From: RBG-16-57-11 sp964503145
Lineage (GTDB): Bacteria > Chloroflexota > Anaerolineae > Anaerolineales > UBA4823
NCBI GenBank assembly: GCA_964503145.1
Contig: CAZCYV010000005.1
Span: 124,001 to 188,000, forward strand
DNA length: 64,000 bases
Direction: 5' to 3'
In this document: one piece after another, positions 6,555 through 14,802 of the stretch
Layout: each line of letters starts with the position of its first letter
How positions within the stretch are numbered: the first letter of the stretch is position 1
Made by a program: the position numbers and the translations under genes
Notes under the pieces: model-generated
What the model saw: the letters and a program-made list of their open reading frames with translations, nothing else
What the model was told of the DNA's origin: nothing
The model's database searches: none

Positions 6555-8024
6555 GTGGATATCGTTCAGGCGGATGAAAAAGCGCCTCTTGTGGAGAGCA
6601 ACTGGCTGAATGATCTGCGCCTGTCTCTGGTGATCACCCGGCGCGAAATACGCGACCAATTCCGCGACTGGCGGATTATTTTTCCGCTGGTGGTGCTGAC
6701 GTTGATCTTTCCATGGCTGATGGATTTCACCGCCAGCCAGGCGGTGGACTTCGTCGAGCGTTACAACGCCCCCGAAGTCGGGGCGCGATTGATCCCTTTT
6801 CTGTTGATGGTGGTTGGGTTCTTCCCGATCTCGGTATCGCTGGTGCTGGCCCTGGAGAGCTTCGTCGGCGAGAAAGAGCGGCGGAGCATCGAGCCGCTGT
6901 TGTGCAGCCCGTTGAGCGACCTGCAGCTCTATTTGGGCAAGCTGCTGGCAGCCATGGTGCCGCCATTGCTCGCCAGCTATCTGGGGATTAGCGTGTACCT
7001 GGTGGGGGTGTATTTCAATGTGGGGTGGAAGCCGCCTTTTGAACTGCTCATGCAGATATTGCTGCTTACTGCTGTCCAGGCGATCTTGATGGTCAGCGGG
7101 GCGGTGGTGATTTCCTCGCAGACCACTTCGGTACGGGCGGCAAACCTGCTAGCGTCTTTTATCATCATTCCTATGGCATTGTTGATCCAGGGCGAGAGCA
7201 TTCTCATGTTTTGGGGCCTGTATCGCTCGCTGTGGTGGGCGGTGGTGGGGCAATTGATCATCACGGTGCTGCTGATTCGCACGGGCGTGGCCTACTTCAA
7301 CCGCGAAGAAATGCTTGGCCGAGAGCTGGATGTGCTGCACCTGGGCTGGGCGTGGACCACCTTTCGCCAGAACTTTACCGGCAATGAACGCAGCCTTTGG
7401 GGTTGGTATCGTCGGCAGGTTTTCCCGGCGGTAGCGGATTTGCGCCTGCCGATCCTGGTCGCCGCAGCGGCGATGGTCATCGGGGTTCTAGGCGGCGTGC
7501 AAGCGGCGCAGCAACTCACGCTGCCGCCCGATTTGTTGTCCTTCGACTCGCTTGGGAAGGGCTTTGTCCAGGGGTTAGAAGCGTTCAGGTTTATCTCCCC
7601 CTCGGGCGTGCTCACCATCTGGTTGCACAACCTGCGGGCGGTGGTCATCGCTATGCTCCTTGGGATTTTCTCTTTTGGCGTACTGGGGATTTTAGTGCTG
7701 ATGTTGCCGATCGCCTTTCTGGCATACATTGGCGCGAATATCGCTCTGGCCGGCGGGTCGCCGCTGATGTTCTTCCTGGCGTTGGTGTTGCCTCACGGTA
7801 TTGTGGAGATCCCGGCGATCCTGTTGGGCGGGGCAGCGATCTTGAGCCTGGGGGCTACGCTGACCGCCCCTTCGCAGGGCAAGACGCTGGGAGAGGCTTT
7901 TGTGCTGGCGCTGGCGCGCTGGGCGCGGGTGACCGTCGGCGTGGTCTTGCCGTTGTTCTTGCTGGCTGCAGTCCTGGAAGTGTATCTGACCCCGCATGTG
8001 GCGGTGTGGTTGCTGGGCAGGTAG
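6555..8024 (+). CDS. ABC-2 permease fused to a SpoIIM-like domain
   Basis: A 489-residue membrane protein starting at GTG 6555 with GAGGAG 8 bases upstream. Residues 1 to about 280 form an ABC-2 type permease (N-terminal helix, loop with ESFVGEKERRSIEPLL, then several membrane segments). After a linker, residues about 320-489 look like stage II sporulation protein M: WLHNLRAVVIAMLLG, then LPHGIVEIPAILLGGAAIL, then helices to the end. SpoIIM-like proteins help degrade septal peptidoglycan in Bacillus but also occur in many non-sporulating bacteria as stand-alone membrane proteins. The fusion is within one open frame, with the ATPase gene just upstream. Confidence 0.82.
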   Translation: MDIVQADEKAPLVESNWLNDLRLSLVITRREIRDQFRDWRIIFPLVVLTLIFPWLMDFTASQAVDFVERYNAPEVGARLIPFLLMVVGFFPISVSLVLALESFVGEKERRSIEPLLCSPLSDLQLYLGKLLAAMVPPLLASYLGISVYLVGVYFNVGWKPPFELLMQILLLTAVQAILMVSGAVVISSQTTSVRAANLLASFIIIPMALLIQGESILMFWGLYRSLWWAVVGQLIITVLLIRTGVAYFNREEMLGRELDVLHLGWAWTTFRQNFTGNERSLWGWYRRQVFPAVADLRLPILVAAAAMVIGVLGGVQAAQQLTLPPDLLSFDSLGKGFVQGLEAFRFISPSGVLTIWLHNLRAVVIAMLLGIFSFGVLGILVLMLPIAFLAYIGANIALAGGSPLMFFLALVLPHGIVEIPAILLGGAAILSLGATLTAPSQGKTLGEAFVLALARWARVTVGVVLPLFLLAAVLEVYLTPHVAVWLLGR

Positions 8025-8086
8025 CGGGTGATGCTGAAAAATTACCTTGACGCCGTGGAACAGGCTGGCAAAAGAAGGGATGGATC

Positions 8087-8845
8087 ATGGCAAAACTGAT
8101 CTTTTTGGGCACTGCTGCCGCTGTGCCCGATGCAAAGCACGAAAATACCCATCTGGTGGTGGCGACCGGTCGGCGGATGTTGCTCATCGATTGCCCCGGC
8201 AACCCGGTGGTGCGCATGCAGCAGGTAGGCATCGATGCCGCCGATCAACTGACCGACCTGTTGCTGACGCATTTTCACCCCGATCACGTTTCCGGGCTGC
8301 CCATCTTGTTGCAGACGATGTGGCTGCAGGGGCGCAGCGCCGGGCTCCGCGTCCATGGACTGGAGTTCACCTTGCGACAGGCGCAGCGCATGCTCAAGCT
8401 GTTCGATTGGGAGACCTGGTCGGAGATGTTCCCGGTGCAATTCAGCGAAATCCCGGAGCAGGAGATGTACATGGCCTTCGATGATGGCGAGATGCGCCTG
8501 TACACCTCGCCTGTGAGCCATTACCTGCCCACACTGGGGGCGCGGATCGAACTGGACGGCGGTCGGCGGAGCCTGGCCTATTCGTGCGATACGCGGCCCT
8601 GCCCGACGCTCACCCGCCTGGCGGCGGGGGTGGATATCCTGATTCACGAAGCTACCGGAGAACACTTTGGTCATTCTTCGGCAGCACAGGCTGGCGAGAC
8701 TGCCCGCCAGGCTGGCGCAAAGTCGCTGTATTTGATTCATTACCCGGTTTGGAAAAGCGATCCGCTACCGCTGGTGGATCAGGCCAGAGCGGTCTTTGGG
8801 GGCGAGGTTAAACTGGCGCAGGATTATCAGGTTGTCGAAATTTAA
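8087..8845 (+). CDS. MBL-fold metal-dependent hydrolase, RNase Z-like
   Basis: A 252-residue metallo-beta-lactamase-fold protein. The metal-binding motif is LLTHFHPDHVSGLP (near residues 63-76). Further ligands are HYLP near residue 146, an aspartate in SCDTRP, and a final histidine in LIHYPVW. The layout is like RNase Z and related phosphodiesterases, including HEATGEHFGHSSAAQAG near residue 190. The long exosite arm of tRNA-maturing RNase Z is not evident, so the substrate is left open. GGGATGG precedes the start at 8087. The gene stands between the exporter operon and rnpB. Confidence 0.8.
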   Translation: MAKLIFLGTAAAVPDAKHENTHLVVATGRRMLLIDCPGNPVVRMQQVGIDAADQLTDLLLTHFHPDHVSGLPILLQTMWLQGRSAGLRVHGLEFTLRQAQRMLKLFDWETWSEMFPVQFSEIPEQEMYMAFDDGEMRLYTSPVSHYLPTLGARIELDGGRRSLAYSCDTRPCPTLTRLAAGVDILIHEATGEHFGHSSAAQAGETARQAGAKSLYLIHYPVWKSDPLPLVDQARAVFGGEVKLAQDYQVVEI

Positions 8846-8866
8846 CGCGGATGCGCTGAATGTTCG

Positions 8867-9289
8867 ACCAGGCCGGCCTGTAAGCCGCATTCTGTAAGGC
8901 GGGTCTCCCCGCCCTGGCAGCCATCTATCTCGACCACGCGTTGCCGCGTGGCTCTAGCAGCCTACCCGGGACTGCGGGCGGATCTTGCGATCCGCTCAGG
9001 AGACGGGCCGCCTCCCGGAATTGCTTCCATCGCCCCTGCTTGGCCTTGCTCCCGATGGGGGTTGCCTGGCCGCGCCGGTTGCCCGGCGCGCCGGTGGTCT
9101 CTTACACCACCTTTTCACCCTGACCGGAGTCGCCCCCGGCGGTCTGTTTCTGTGGCCCGATCCGACAGGTAACCGGTCAAAGACCGGCCCCATCCCGGGT
9201 GTTACCCGGCATCGTGCCCTGTGGAGTGCGGACTTTCCTCCAGAGCGCTGGCTTACGCCAGGCTCCAGCGGCTGCCCGGCCGGCCTGGT
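8867..9289 (-). ncRNA. rnpB: RNase P RNA (bacterial type A)
   Basis: The minus strand carries the catalytic RNA of RNase P, which matures the 5' ends of tRNAs. Helix P1 is a perfect 12-bp pairing of ACCAGGCCGGCC (9278-9289) with GGCCGGCCTGGT (8867-8878). The conserved P4 5' strand region GGAGGAAAGTCCGCACTCC follows, then CAGGGCAC and GCCGGGTAACACCCGG. The 3' half has ACAGAATGCGGCTTACAGG next to P1. The length of about 423 bases is normal. Several long open frames within this interval are products of its high GC content and not genes. A strong promoter sits 6 bases upstream of the 5' end. Confidence 0.95.
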
Positions 9290-9295
9290 GAGGTC

Positions 9296-9324
9296 ATCAT
9301 ACTATTTTTCGCGATAAACGTCAA
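9296..9324 (-). promoter_or_regulatory. rnpB promoter
   Basis: On the minus strand TTGACG (9319-9324) and TATGAT (9296-9301) are exactly 17 bases apart. The -10 lies 6 bases before the first base of helix P1, matching the usual -10 to start distance and fixing the RNA 5' end near 9289. Confidence 0.85.
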
Positions 9325-9386
9325 TTATGGGGAATATGGATGCGTATTTTTAATTTGAACTTAAGCGAAAATTACTTGACATCGGC

Positions 9387-9412
9387 TATAATTGATAATG
9401 GTTTTCAATATC
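9387..9412 (+). promoter_or_regulatory. Fur/Zur box overlapping the zur-znu promoter and start
   Basis: GATAATGGTTTTCAATATC (9394-9412) matches the 19-bp Fur-box consensus at 15 of 19 positions and directly follows a perfect -10 hexamer, TATAAT (9387-9392). A repressor bound here would cover the transcription start and the initiation codon region of the zur-like gene, giving self-repression of the whole zinc-uptake unit. The -35 region is weak; TTGACA at 9376-9381 is only 5 bases from the -10 and cannot be its partner. Confidence 0.78.
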
Positions 9413-9862
9413 AAAATTATGGATAATAAACCGGATTCTGCACAATTGAGCGAGGATTGGCTGGAAGCCTTGCAAGCCAGCGGTTACCGGTTGACCGCGC
9501 CGTTGCGCGTGCTGGTGAACCTGCTGGCAGAGAGCTCGTGCGCCTTGGAGCCGTTGGAACTGTATGATCTGGGGCGGAGACAATACCCGCGTCTGGGGCT
9601 GGTGACGGTATATCGCACGCTGGACAAGCTGCAGGAACTTGGGCTGGTGCAGCGCATCCACCAGGAAAATGGATGCCACCGCTATCTGCGGGCGGCGCGA
9701 GGGCATGAGCATGTTTTGCTGTGCTCCGGCTGTGGGCGCGCGGTTTTCTTCAGCGGTGATGATTTATCGGCGCTGAGCAAGGAATTGGCCCAGCGTACGG
9801 GGTTTATCATTCAGGAGCACTGGCTGCAACTGATAGGCGTGTGCGCGGATTGCCAGGCTTGA
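9398..9862 (+). CDS. zur: Fur-family zinc-uptake repressor (Zur-like)
   Basis: A protein of about 154 residues with the Fur layout. A winged helix covers about residues 20-95, with LGLVTVYRTLDKLQELGLV as the recognition region, followed by a metal-binding dimerisation half. RGHEHVLLCSGCG gives the histidine ligands and first CxxC, and CADCQA at the end gives the second CxxC for structural zinc. The znuABC genes directly downstream and the box at its start argue for Zur, not Fur. No Shine-Dalgarno sequence is visible. ATG 9398 lies 5 bases after the -10, suggesting leaderless translation, but ATG 9419 is also possible. Confidence 0.85.
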   Translation: MVFNIKIMDNKPDSAQLSEDWLEALQASGYRLTAPLRVLVNLLAESSCALEPLELYDLGRRQYPRLGLVTVYRTLDKLQELGLVQRIHQENGCHRYLRAARGHEHVLLCSGCGRAVFFSGDDLSALSKELAQRTGFIIQEHWLQLIGVCADCQA

Positions 9863-9909
9863 TTCCACTCTGGCGCGATTTGAGCTGAATGTATTTATGG
9901 ATAGCAAAA

Positions 9910-10848
9910 ATGAACAGGATGCCCCTCATAATCTTAAGCTTAACCGTTATAGTTTCTTTCGTGCTGGCAGCCTGCAGCCCGCCCAAAGCAGACAGCGGCC
10001 GCTTGAAGGTGGTGGCGACGACGACCCTGGTGGGCGACGTGGTGCGGCAGGTGGGCGGCGAGGCGATCGATCTGAGCGTGCTGCTGCCGCTGGGGGCAGA
10101 CCCGCACACCTTCGAGCCGCGCCCACAAGATATCGCCGCGCTGAGCCAGGCGCAGGTGGTGTTTATCAATGGGCTGGGTTTGGAGGAGGCGCTCGAACCG
10201 GTGTTGGAGGCCAACGCAAGGGGGAAAGTCGTGGCGGTCTCGGATGGAATCGAGGTGCTGCCCTTCAATGGAATGGAGGAGGGCGAAGAGCATGAGGGCG
10301 AAGAAGACCATCATCACGCGGCAGGTGATCCACACACCTGGACCGACCCGAATAATGTGATTATCTGGGCGCAGAACATCGCCGCGGCGCTGGCGCAGGC
10401 CGACCCGGAAAACGCTACGACCTACCAGGCTAACGCAGAAGCTTATATCGCCAGGTTGCGAGAGCTGGATGCCTGGATCCGCCAGCAAGTGGAACAAGTG
10501 CCACATGACCAACGCAAGCTGGTCACAGACCACGCCATCTTGGGGTATTTTGCGCAGGAATACGGATTCGAGCAGGTGGGTTTGGTGGTGTCTTCGCTGA
10601 GCACGAACGCAGCGCCCTCGGCGCAGGAGCTGGCCGCGCTGGAGGATGCGATCCGAGAGCAGGGCGTGCGGGCGATCCTGGTGGGCAGAACGGTCAATCC
10701 GGCAATATCCGGCCAGTTGGCGCAGGATACCGGCATCAAGTTGGTTTTTATCTACTCCGGCTCGCTGGGCGAAGCCGGGAGCGGTGTGGAGACATATCTG
10801 GACTATATGCGCTATAATGTGCAGGCGATTGTTGACGCCTTGAAGTAG
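9910..10848 (+). CDS. znuA: Zinc ABC transporter substrate-binding lipoprotein
   Basis: A 312-residue cluster A-I binding protein. The signal peptide ends in the lipobox LAAC, so it is lipid-anchored outside the membrane. Metal ligands are visible: DPHTFEPRPQD near residue 64, a His/Glu-rich loop (EEHEGEEDHHH) followed by GDPHTW, VTDHAILGYFA and a late aspartate or glutamate. The acidic histidine-rich loop is characteristic of zinc-specific ZnuA. The start is uncertain; ATG 9889 is in frame and neither has a clear ribosome site. It follows zur by 47 bases and precedes the ATPase and permease genes. Confidence 0.9.
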   Translation: MNRMPLIILSLTVIVSFVLAACSPPKADSGRLKVVATTTLVGDVVRQVGGEAIDLSVLLPLGADPHTFEPRPQDIAALSQAQVVFINGLGLEEALEPVLEANARGKVVAVSDGIEVLPFNGMEEGEEHEGEEDHHHAAGDPHTWTDPNNVIIWAQNIAAALAQADPENATTYQANAEAYIARLRELDAWIRQQVEQVPHDQRKLVTDHAILGYFAQEYGFEQVGLVVSSLSTNAAPSAQELAALEDAIREQGVRAILVGRTVNPAISGQLAQDTGIKLVFIYSGSLGEAGSGVETYLDYMRYNVQAIVDALK

Positions 10849-10895
10849 GTGTTTGCCCGCGTCGGTCTCTAAATATATCCTAAAAGGTTTAACGA

Positions 10896-11714
10896 ATGTA
10901 TCCTCATGTACCTCATCAGCCAGACCAACCCATCCTTGACGTTCGTGAGTTAAGCGTGCGCTATGACGGCCGGATGGCGCTGGAGGGGATCAGCTTTCAC
11001 CTGCATGCCGGGGAGCGCGTGGCGGTGGTGGGGCCGAACGGCGCGGGGAAAAGCACGCTGTTCAAGGTGATCGCAGGGGTGTTGCCGCCAAGCAGTGGTG
11101 GGGTCAGGGTATTTGGATATGGGCCACGCGGGCATGTGTGCATCGCCTATATCCCCCAGCGCAGCCAGGTAGATTGGGATTTTCCGGTCAGCGTGGCCGA
11201 TGTGGTGATGATGGGGCGCAGCGCAAAGCTGCGTCCATTATCCTGGCCGAGCAAGCGCGATTGGCAGCTTGTGCGCCAGGCGCTGGCAACGGTCGAATTA
11301 GAAGAACTGGCTGGACGACAGATCAGGCAGCTTTCCGGCGGACAGCAGCAGCGCATGTTCATCGCTCGGGCGCTGGCGCAGGAGGCTGAGCTGATGCTGT
11401 TGGACGAGCCGCTGACGGGTTTGGACGCGCCTTCGCAGGAGGGATTGCTCGCCTTGCTGGGTCGCCTGCAAGAGAAGGGCGTCACGGTAATGGTGGCGAC
11501 CCACGATCTGCAACAGGCAGCGCAGTATTTTGATCGAATCATGCTGCTCAATCGTAGGATAATTGCCTTCGGTCCGCCCGAACAGGTGCTTAAGCCGGAG
11601 ATGCTTTACCGGGCATATGGTGGGCGGATAAAGCTGTTGGATGGCGAACTGGGGCTGCTGGCGATGGACGACACCTGTTGCGAGGGAGGCGCAGTGCCTG
11701 AGCATGTTCATTGA
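10896..11714 (+). CDS. znuC: Zinc ABC transporter ATP-binding protein
   Basis: A 272-residue ATPase. Walker A is VGPNGAGKSTL (about residues 44-54), the Q-loop is in YIPQRSQVDW, the signature is LSGGQQQRMFIARAL and Walker B is LMLLDEPLTGLD, followed by the switch VATHDLQQA. The sequence IPQRSQVDWDFPV is typical of manganese and zinc uptake ATPases. The C-terminus is histidine-bearing (AVPEHVH). AAAAGG lies upstream of ATG 10896. The permease gene begins inside its last codons. Confidence 0.92.
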   Translation: MYPHVPHQPDQPILDVRELSVRYDGRMALEGISFHLHAGERVAVVGPNGAGKSTLFKVIAGVLPPSSGGVRVFGYGPRGHVCIAYIPQRSQVDWDFPVSVADVVMMGRSAKLRPLSWPSKRDWQLVRQALATVELEELAGRQIRQLSGGQQQRMFIARALAQEAELMLLDEPLTGLDAPSQEGLLALLGRLQEKGVTVMVATHDLQQAAQYFDRIMLLNRRIIAFGPPEQVLKPEMLYRAYGGRIKLLDGELGLLAMDDTCCEGGAVPEHVH

Positions 11715-12567
11715 GTGGTTGATCCAGCCGTTCAGCTATGCTTTCATGCAGCGTGGGCTGGCAGCGGCGGTGCTGGTAGGGATCGTCTGCGCGGTAGTGG
11801 GCACCTATGTGGTGCTGCGCGGCATGGCGTTCTTTGGCGATGCGCTGGCGCATACGATTTTGCCAGGGGTAGCGTTGGGCTATCTGGTGAGCGGCGGGGC
11901 GAGGGAAGCGATGTTCTGGTGGGCTTTAGGAGCGTCGGTCCTCTCGGCGCTGGGGATCGGGGCGGTGAGCAGGAACACCCGAATCAAGGAGGATACGGCG
12001 ATCGGGGTGATCTTTGCCGGGATGTTCGCTTTGGGGATTGCGTTGATCTCGACGGTGCGCAGTTATGCGGTGGATCTGAGCCACTTCCTGTTCGGTGATG
12101 TGCTGGGTGTTTCGGCGAAGAGTTTATGGACCATGGCGATCTTTGGCGCGCTGGTTTTGGCGACCATTTTTGTGCTCTACAAGGAGTTTCTGACGCTTTC
12201 TTTCGATCCGGTGCTGGCGGCGACGCTGCGCCTGCCGGTGGGGCTGCTGAACAACCTGATGCTGATCTTGATTGCGGTGACGATCGCGGTGTCGTTGCAG
12301 ACGGTAGGGGTGGCGCTGATGGTGGCGATGCTGGTCACGCCGGCGGCGACGGCGTATCTGCTGACTTACCGGCTGCCGGTGATGATGGCGCTGGCAGCGG
12401 TGATTGCGGCGTTTTCGGGGGTCGTGGGCCTGTATTTGTCGTATTATCTGAGCATTGCTTCGGGGGCGGCAATCGTGTTGACGGCGACGTTCCTTTTCCT
12501 GATGGCATTCCTTTTCGTATCCGATAGGGGTCTGCTTCGCAAGAGGAAAGGTAAAGTCCAGGGATAG
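11704..12567 (+). CDS. znuB: Zinc ABC transporter permease
   Basis: A 287-residue integral membrane protein of the ABC-3 family with about eight hydrophobic helices. Family motifs include YVVLRGMAFFGDALAHTILPG near residues 35-55 and LVTPAATAYLLTYRL near residue 210. The start at ATG 11704 (MFIEWLIQPFSYAFM) overlaps the end of the ATPase gene by 11 bases, so translation is probably coupled. A longer in-frame extension to 11641 would overlap more and has no ribosome site. It completes a zur-znuA-znuC-znuB unit. Confidence 0.92.
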   Translation: MFIEWLIQPFSYAFMQRGLAAAVLVGIVCAVVGTYVVLRGMAFFGDALAHTILPGVALGYLVSGGAREAMFWWALGASVLSALGIGAVSRNTRIKEDTAIGVIFAGMFALGIALISTVRSYAVDLSHFLFGDVLGVSAKSLWTMAIFGALVLATIFVLYKEFLTLSFDPVLAATLRLPVGLLNNLMLILIAVTIAVSLQTVGVALMVAMLVTPAATAYLLTYRLPVMMALAAVIAAFSGVVGLYLSYYLSIASGAAIVLTATFLFLMAFLFVSDRGLLRKRKGKVQG

Positions 12568-12570
12568 TTG

Positions 12571-12600
12571 CCAGGCCTGGATTATCCAGGCCTAGATTAT
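12571..12600 (+). repeat. Two tandem 15-bp units before uvrB, ending in a -10-like hexamer
   Basis: CCAGGCCTGGATTAT is followed directly by CCAGGCCTAGATTAT, differing at one of 15 positions. The second copy runs into TATAAT about 36 bases before the uvrB start. The pair may be a duplicated regulatory site; it does not match a LexA box known to me. Confidence 0.6.
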
Positions 12601-12637
12601 AATGAGGGGGTCAATGCTCATTCGAGAGGAACCACCT

Positions 12638-14680
12638 ATGGACTTCAAATTGCATGCGCCATACCAACCGACCGGCGACCAGCCGGAAGCGATCCGCCAA
12701 CTGGTGGAAGGGATCGAGAAGGGGTATCGCGACCAGGTGCTGCTGGGGGCGACGGGCACGGGTAAGACGTTCACGATCGCCTCGGTGATCGAGAAGGTGA
12801 ACATGCCGGCGCTGGTGATGGCGCACAATAAGACGCTGGCGGCGCAGCTTTACGCCGAGTTCAAAGAGTTCTTCCCGGAGAACGCGGTCGAGTATTTCGT
12901 CTCGTATTACGATTATTATCAGCCGGAGGCGTATGTGCCGCGGCACGACCTCTACATCGAGAAAGACGCGGATATCAACGAGGAGATCGAGCGGCTGCGG
13001 TTGGCGGCGACCACGGCGCTGATGTCGCGGCGGGATGTAGTGATCGTGGCTTCGGTTTCGTGCATCTATGGCATCGGCAACCCTGAGGCGTATGGGCGGG
13101 TGGTGATCAATTTGGAGAGCGGCAACATCTATCGGCGCAACGCGCTGCTGCGGCAACTGGTCGAGGGACATTACGAGCGTAATGACCTGGAATTGCGCCC
13201 GGGGACGTTCCGCGTGCGCGGCGACAGCCTGGACGTATGTCCGGCGTATCAGGACAAGTTGGGCTATCGGATCACCTTCTTTGGCGATGAGGTCGAAAGG
13301 ATCATCGAGTTCGATCTGGTGACCGGAGAGCTGCGACGACAGCTCAACACAGTGGCGATTTACCCGGCCAGGCACTTCATCACCGACCAGGATAAGCTCA
13401 AGGCGGCGATTGCGGATATCGAGAACGAACTGGCGGAGCGCATAGCCTATTTCAAGGCCAATGAGATGTTTTTGGAAGCGCAGCGCATCGAGAGCCGAAC
13501 GTTGTACGACCTGGAGATGCTACGGGAAGTCGGCTATTGCGCCGGGATCGAGAACTATTCGCGCCACCTGGATCAGCGCGCGCCCGGCACGGCGCCCTGG
13601 ACGCTGATGGATTATCTGCCCAGCGAATACCTGCTGATCCTGGACGAATCGCATATGACGGTGCCGCAGATCCGCGGGATGTACAACGGGGATCGCTCAC
13701 GCAAGCAGACGCTGGTGGATTACGGCTTCCGCTTGCCATCTGCGCTGGATAACCGCCCGCTGACTTTCGAGGAGTTCGAGGAGCGCATGGGCTATACGAT
13801 TTATACTTCGGCGACGCCTGGCCCTTATGAATTGCAACGCGCCGACCAGATCGTCGAGCAGATCATCCGCCCCACCGGATTGGTCGATCCAGAGGTGGAA
13901 GTGCGGCCGGTGGAGGGACAGGTGGATGATCTGATCAAAGAGATCCGCATCCGGGTGGAGAAAGGGCAGCGGGTGTTGGTGACCACGCTGACCAAACGCA
14001 TGGCCGAGAAGCTGGCGGACTATCTGATGGAACTGGGGATCAAGGTGCATTACCTGCATTCGGAGATCGACACCCTGGAGCGCGTAGGCATCCTGCGCGA
14101 TCTGCGCCTGGGCGTGTTCGACGTGGTGGTGGGGATCAACCTGCTGCGAGAGGGGCTTGATCTGCCGGAAGTGTCTTTGGTGGCGATCCTGGACGCAGAT
14201 AAAGAAGGCTTCTTGCGCTCGGAAACTGCGTTGATCCAGACCATCGGACGTGCCGCGCGACATGTCGAGGGGAAAGTGATCATGTACGCCGATCAGATGA
14301 CCGACTCGATGCGCCGGGCGATTGACGAGACCAACCGTCGGCGGGCCAAGCAGGAGGCTTACAACCGCGCGCACGGCATCCAGCCGGTGGGCATCTTCAA
14401 GGCGGTGCGCGACCTGACCGACCAGCTTTCGGTGAAAGCGGTGGCAGAGCCGCGGGGTGAATACCGGGTGCGGGGGGCGGCTTCGCTGGAACGCACCGAA
14501 CTGCAGCGCGTGGTCGCCGAACTAGAAAAGCAGATGAAAGAAGCGGCTAAAAACCTGGAGTTCGAGAAGGCGGCGGCGCTGCGGGACGAGATGTATGAAC
14601 TGAGGGCGATCCTGGCCGAGGAGAGCCAGGTCAAGCCGTGGGAGAAAATCCGCCTGCTCGCAGGAGAGGAGGATACTTAG
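12638..14680 (+). CDS. uvrB: Excinuclease ABC subunit B
   Basis: A 680-residue helicase-like damage-verification subunit of nucleotide excision repair; it works with UvrA and UvrC, neither of which is in this window. Seen in order: MDFKLHAPYQPTGDQPEAI, the P-loop GATGTGKTFT, the beta-hairpin region FVSYYDYYQPEAYVPRHD, the DEAD-type motif LLILDESHMTVPQ, the helicase motifs GINLLREGLDLPEVS and QTIGRAARH, and the C-terminal UVR domain with LEKQMKEAAKNLEFEKAAAL. The length is normal. ATG 12638 has GAGAGGAACC upstream; an in-frame ATG at 12602 lies next to the putative -10 and is unlikely. Confidence 0.97.
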   Translation: MDFKLHAPYQPTGDQPEAIRQLVEGIEKGYRDQVLLGATGTGKTFTIASVIEKVNMPALVMAHNKTLAAQLYAEFKEFFPENAVEYFVSYYDYYQPEAYVPRHDLYIEKDADINEEIERLRLAATTALMSRRDVVIVASVSCIYGIGNPEAYGRVVINLESGNIYRRNALLRQLVEGHYERNDLELRPGTFRVRGDSLDVCPAYQDKLGYRITFFGDEVERIIEFDLVTGELRRQLNTVAIYPARHFITDQDKLKAAIADIENELAERIAYFKANEMFLEAQRIESRTLYDLEMLREVGYCAGIENYSRHLDQRAPGTAPWTLMDYLPSEYLLILDESHMTVPQIRGMYNGDRSRKQTLVDYGFRLPSALDNRPLTFEEFEERMGYTIYTSATPGPYELQRADQIVEQIIRPTGLVDPEVEVRPVEGQVDDLIKEIRIRVEKGQRVLVTTLTKRMAEKLADYLMELGIKVHYLHSEIDTLERVGILRDLRLGVFDVVVGINLLREGLDLPEVSLVAILDADKEGFLRSETALIQTIGRAARHVEGKVIMYADQMTDSMRRAIDETNRRRAKQEAYNRAHGIQPVGIFKAVRDLTDQLSVKAVAEPRGEYRVRGAASLERTELQRVVAELEKQMKEAAKNLEFEKAAALRDEMYELRAILAEESQVKPWEKIRLLAGEEDT

Positions 14681-14720
14681 CGATACGGGATATTTTTTGC
14701 TGGCGATCCCCTGGGCGAAG

Positions 14721-14750
14721 TTGATTTCGCTCGATTGTTGCAGGTATAAT
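14721..14750 (+). promoter_or_regulatory. Promoter of the iron alcohol dehydrogenase gene
   Basis: TTGATT (14721-14726) and TATAAT (14745-14750) are 18 bases apart. The leader to the ATG at 14803 is about 45 bases and contains the ribosome site CGGGAGGT. Confidence 0.65.
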
Positions 14751-14802
14751 AGCTTGCAATCGTTCAAGGTGGCATTTCTCGGGAGGTATTCGATACAGGC
14801 TT

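Noticed and set aside
8941..9317. Several overlapping open frames of 60-110 codons on both strands
   Set aside because: They lie inside the RNase P RNA gene, whose conserved elements and P1 pairing account for the sequence.
9376..9404. TTGACA at 9376-9381 as the -35 of the zur promoter
   Set aside because: It is only 5 bases from TATAAT, and no -10 lies 16-18 bases after it.
12611..13375. 254-codon minus-strand frame inside uvrB
   Set aside because: It is an antisense shadow of a fully conserved gene and has no family features or ribosome site.
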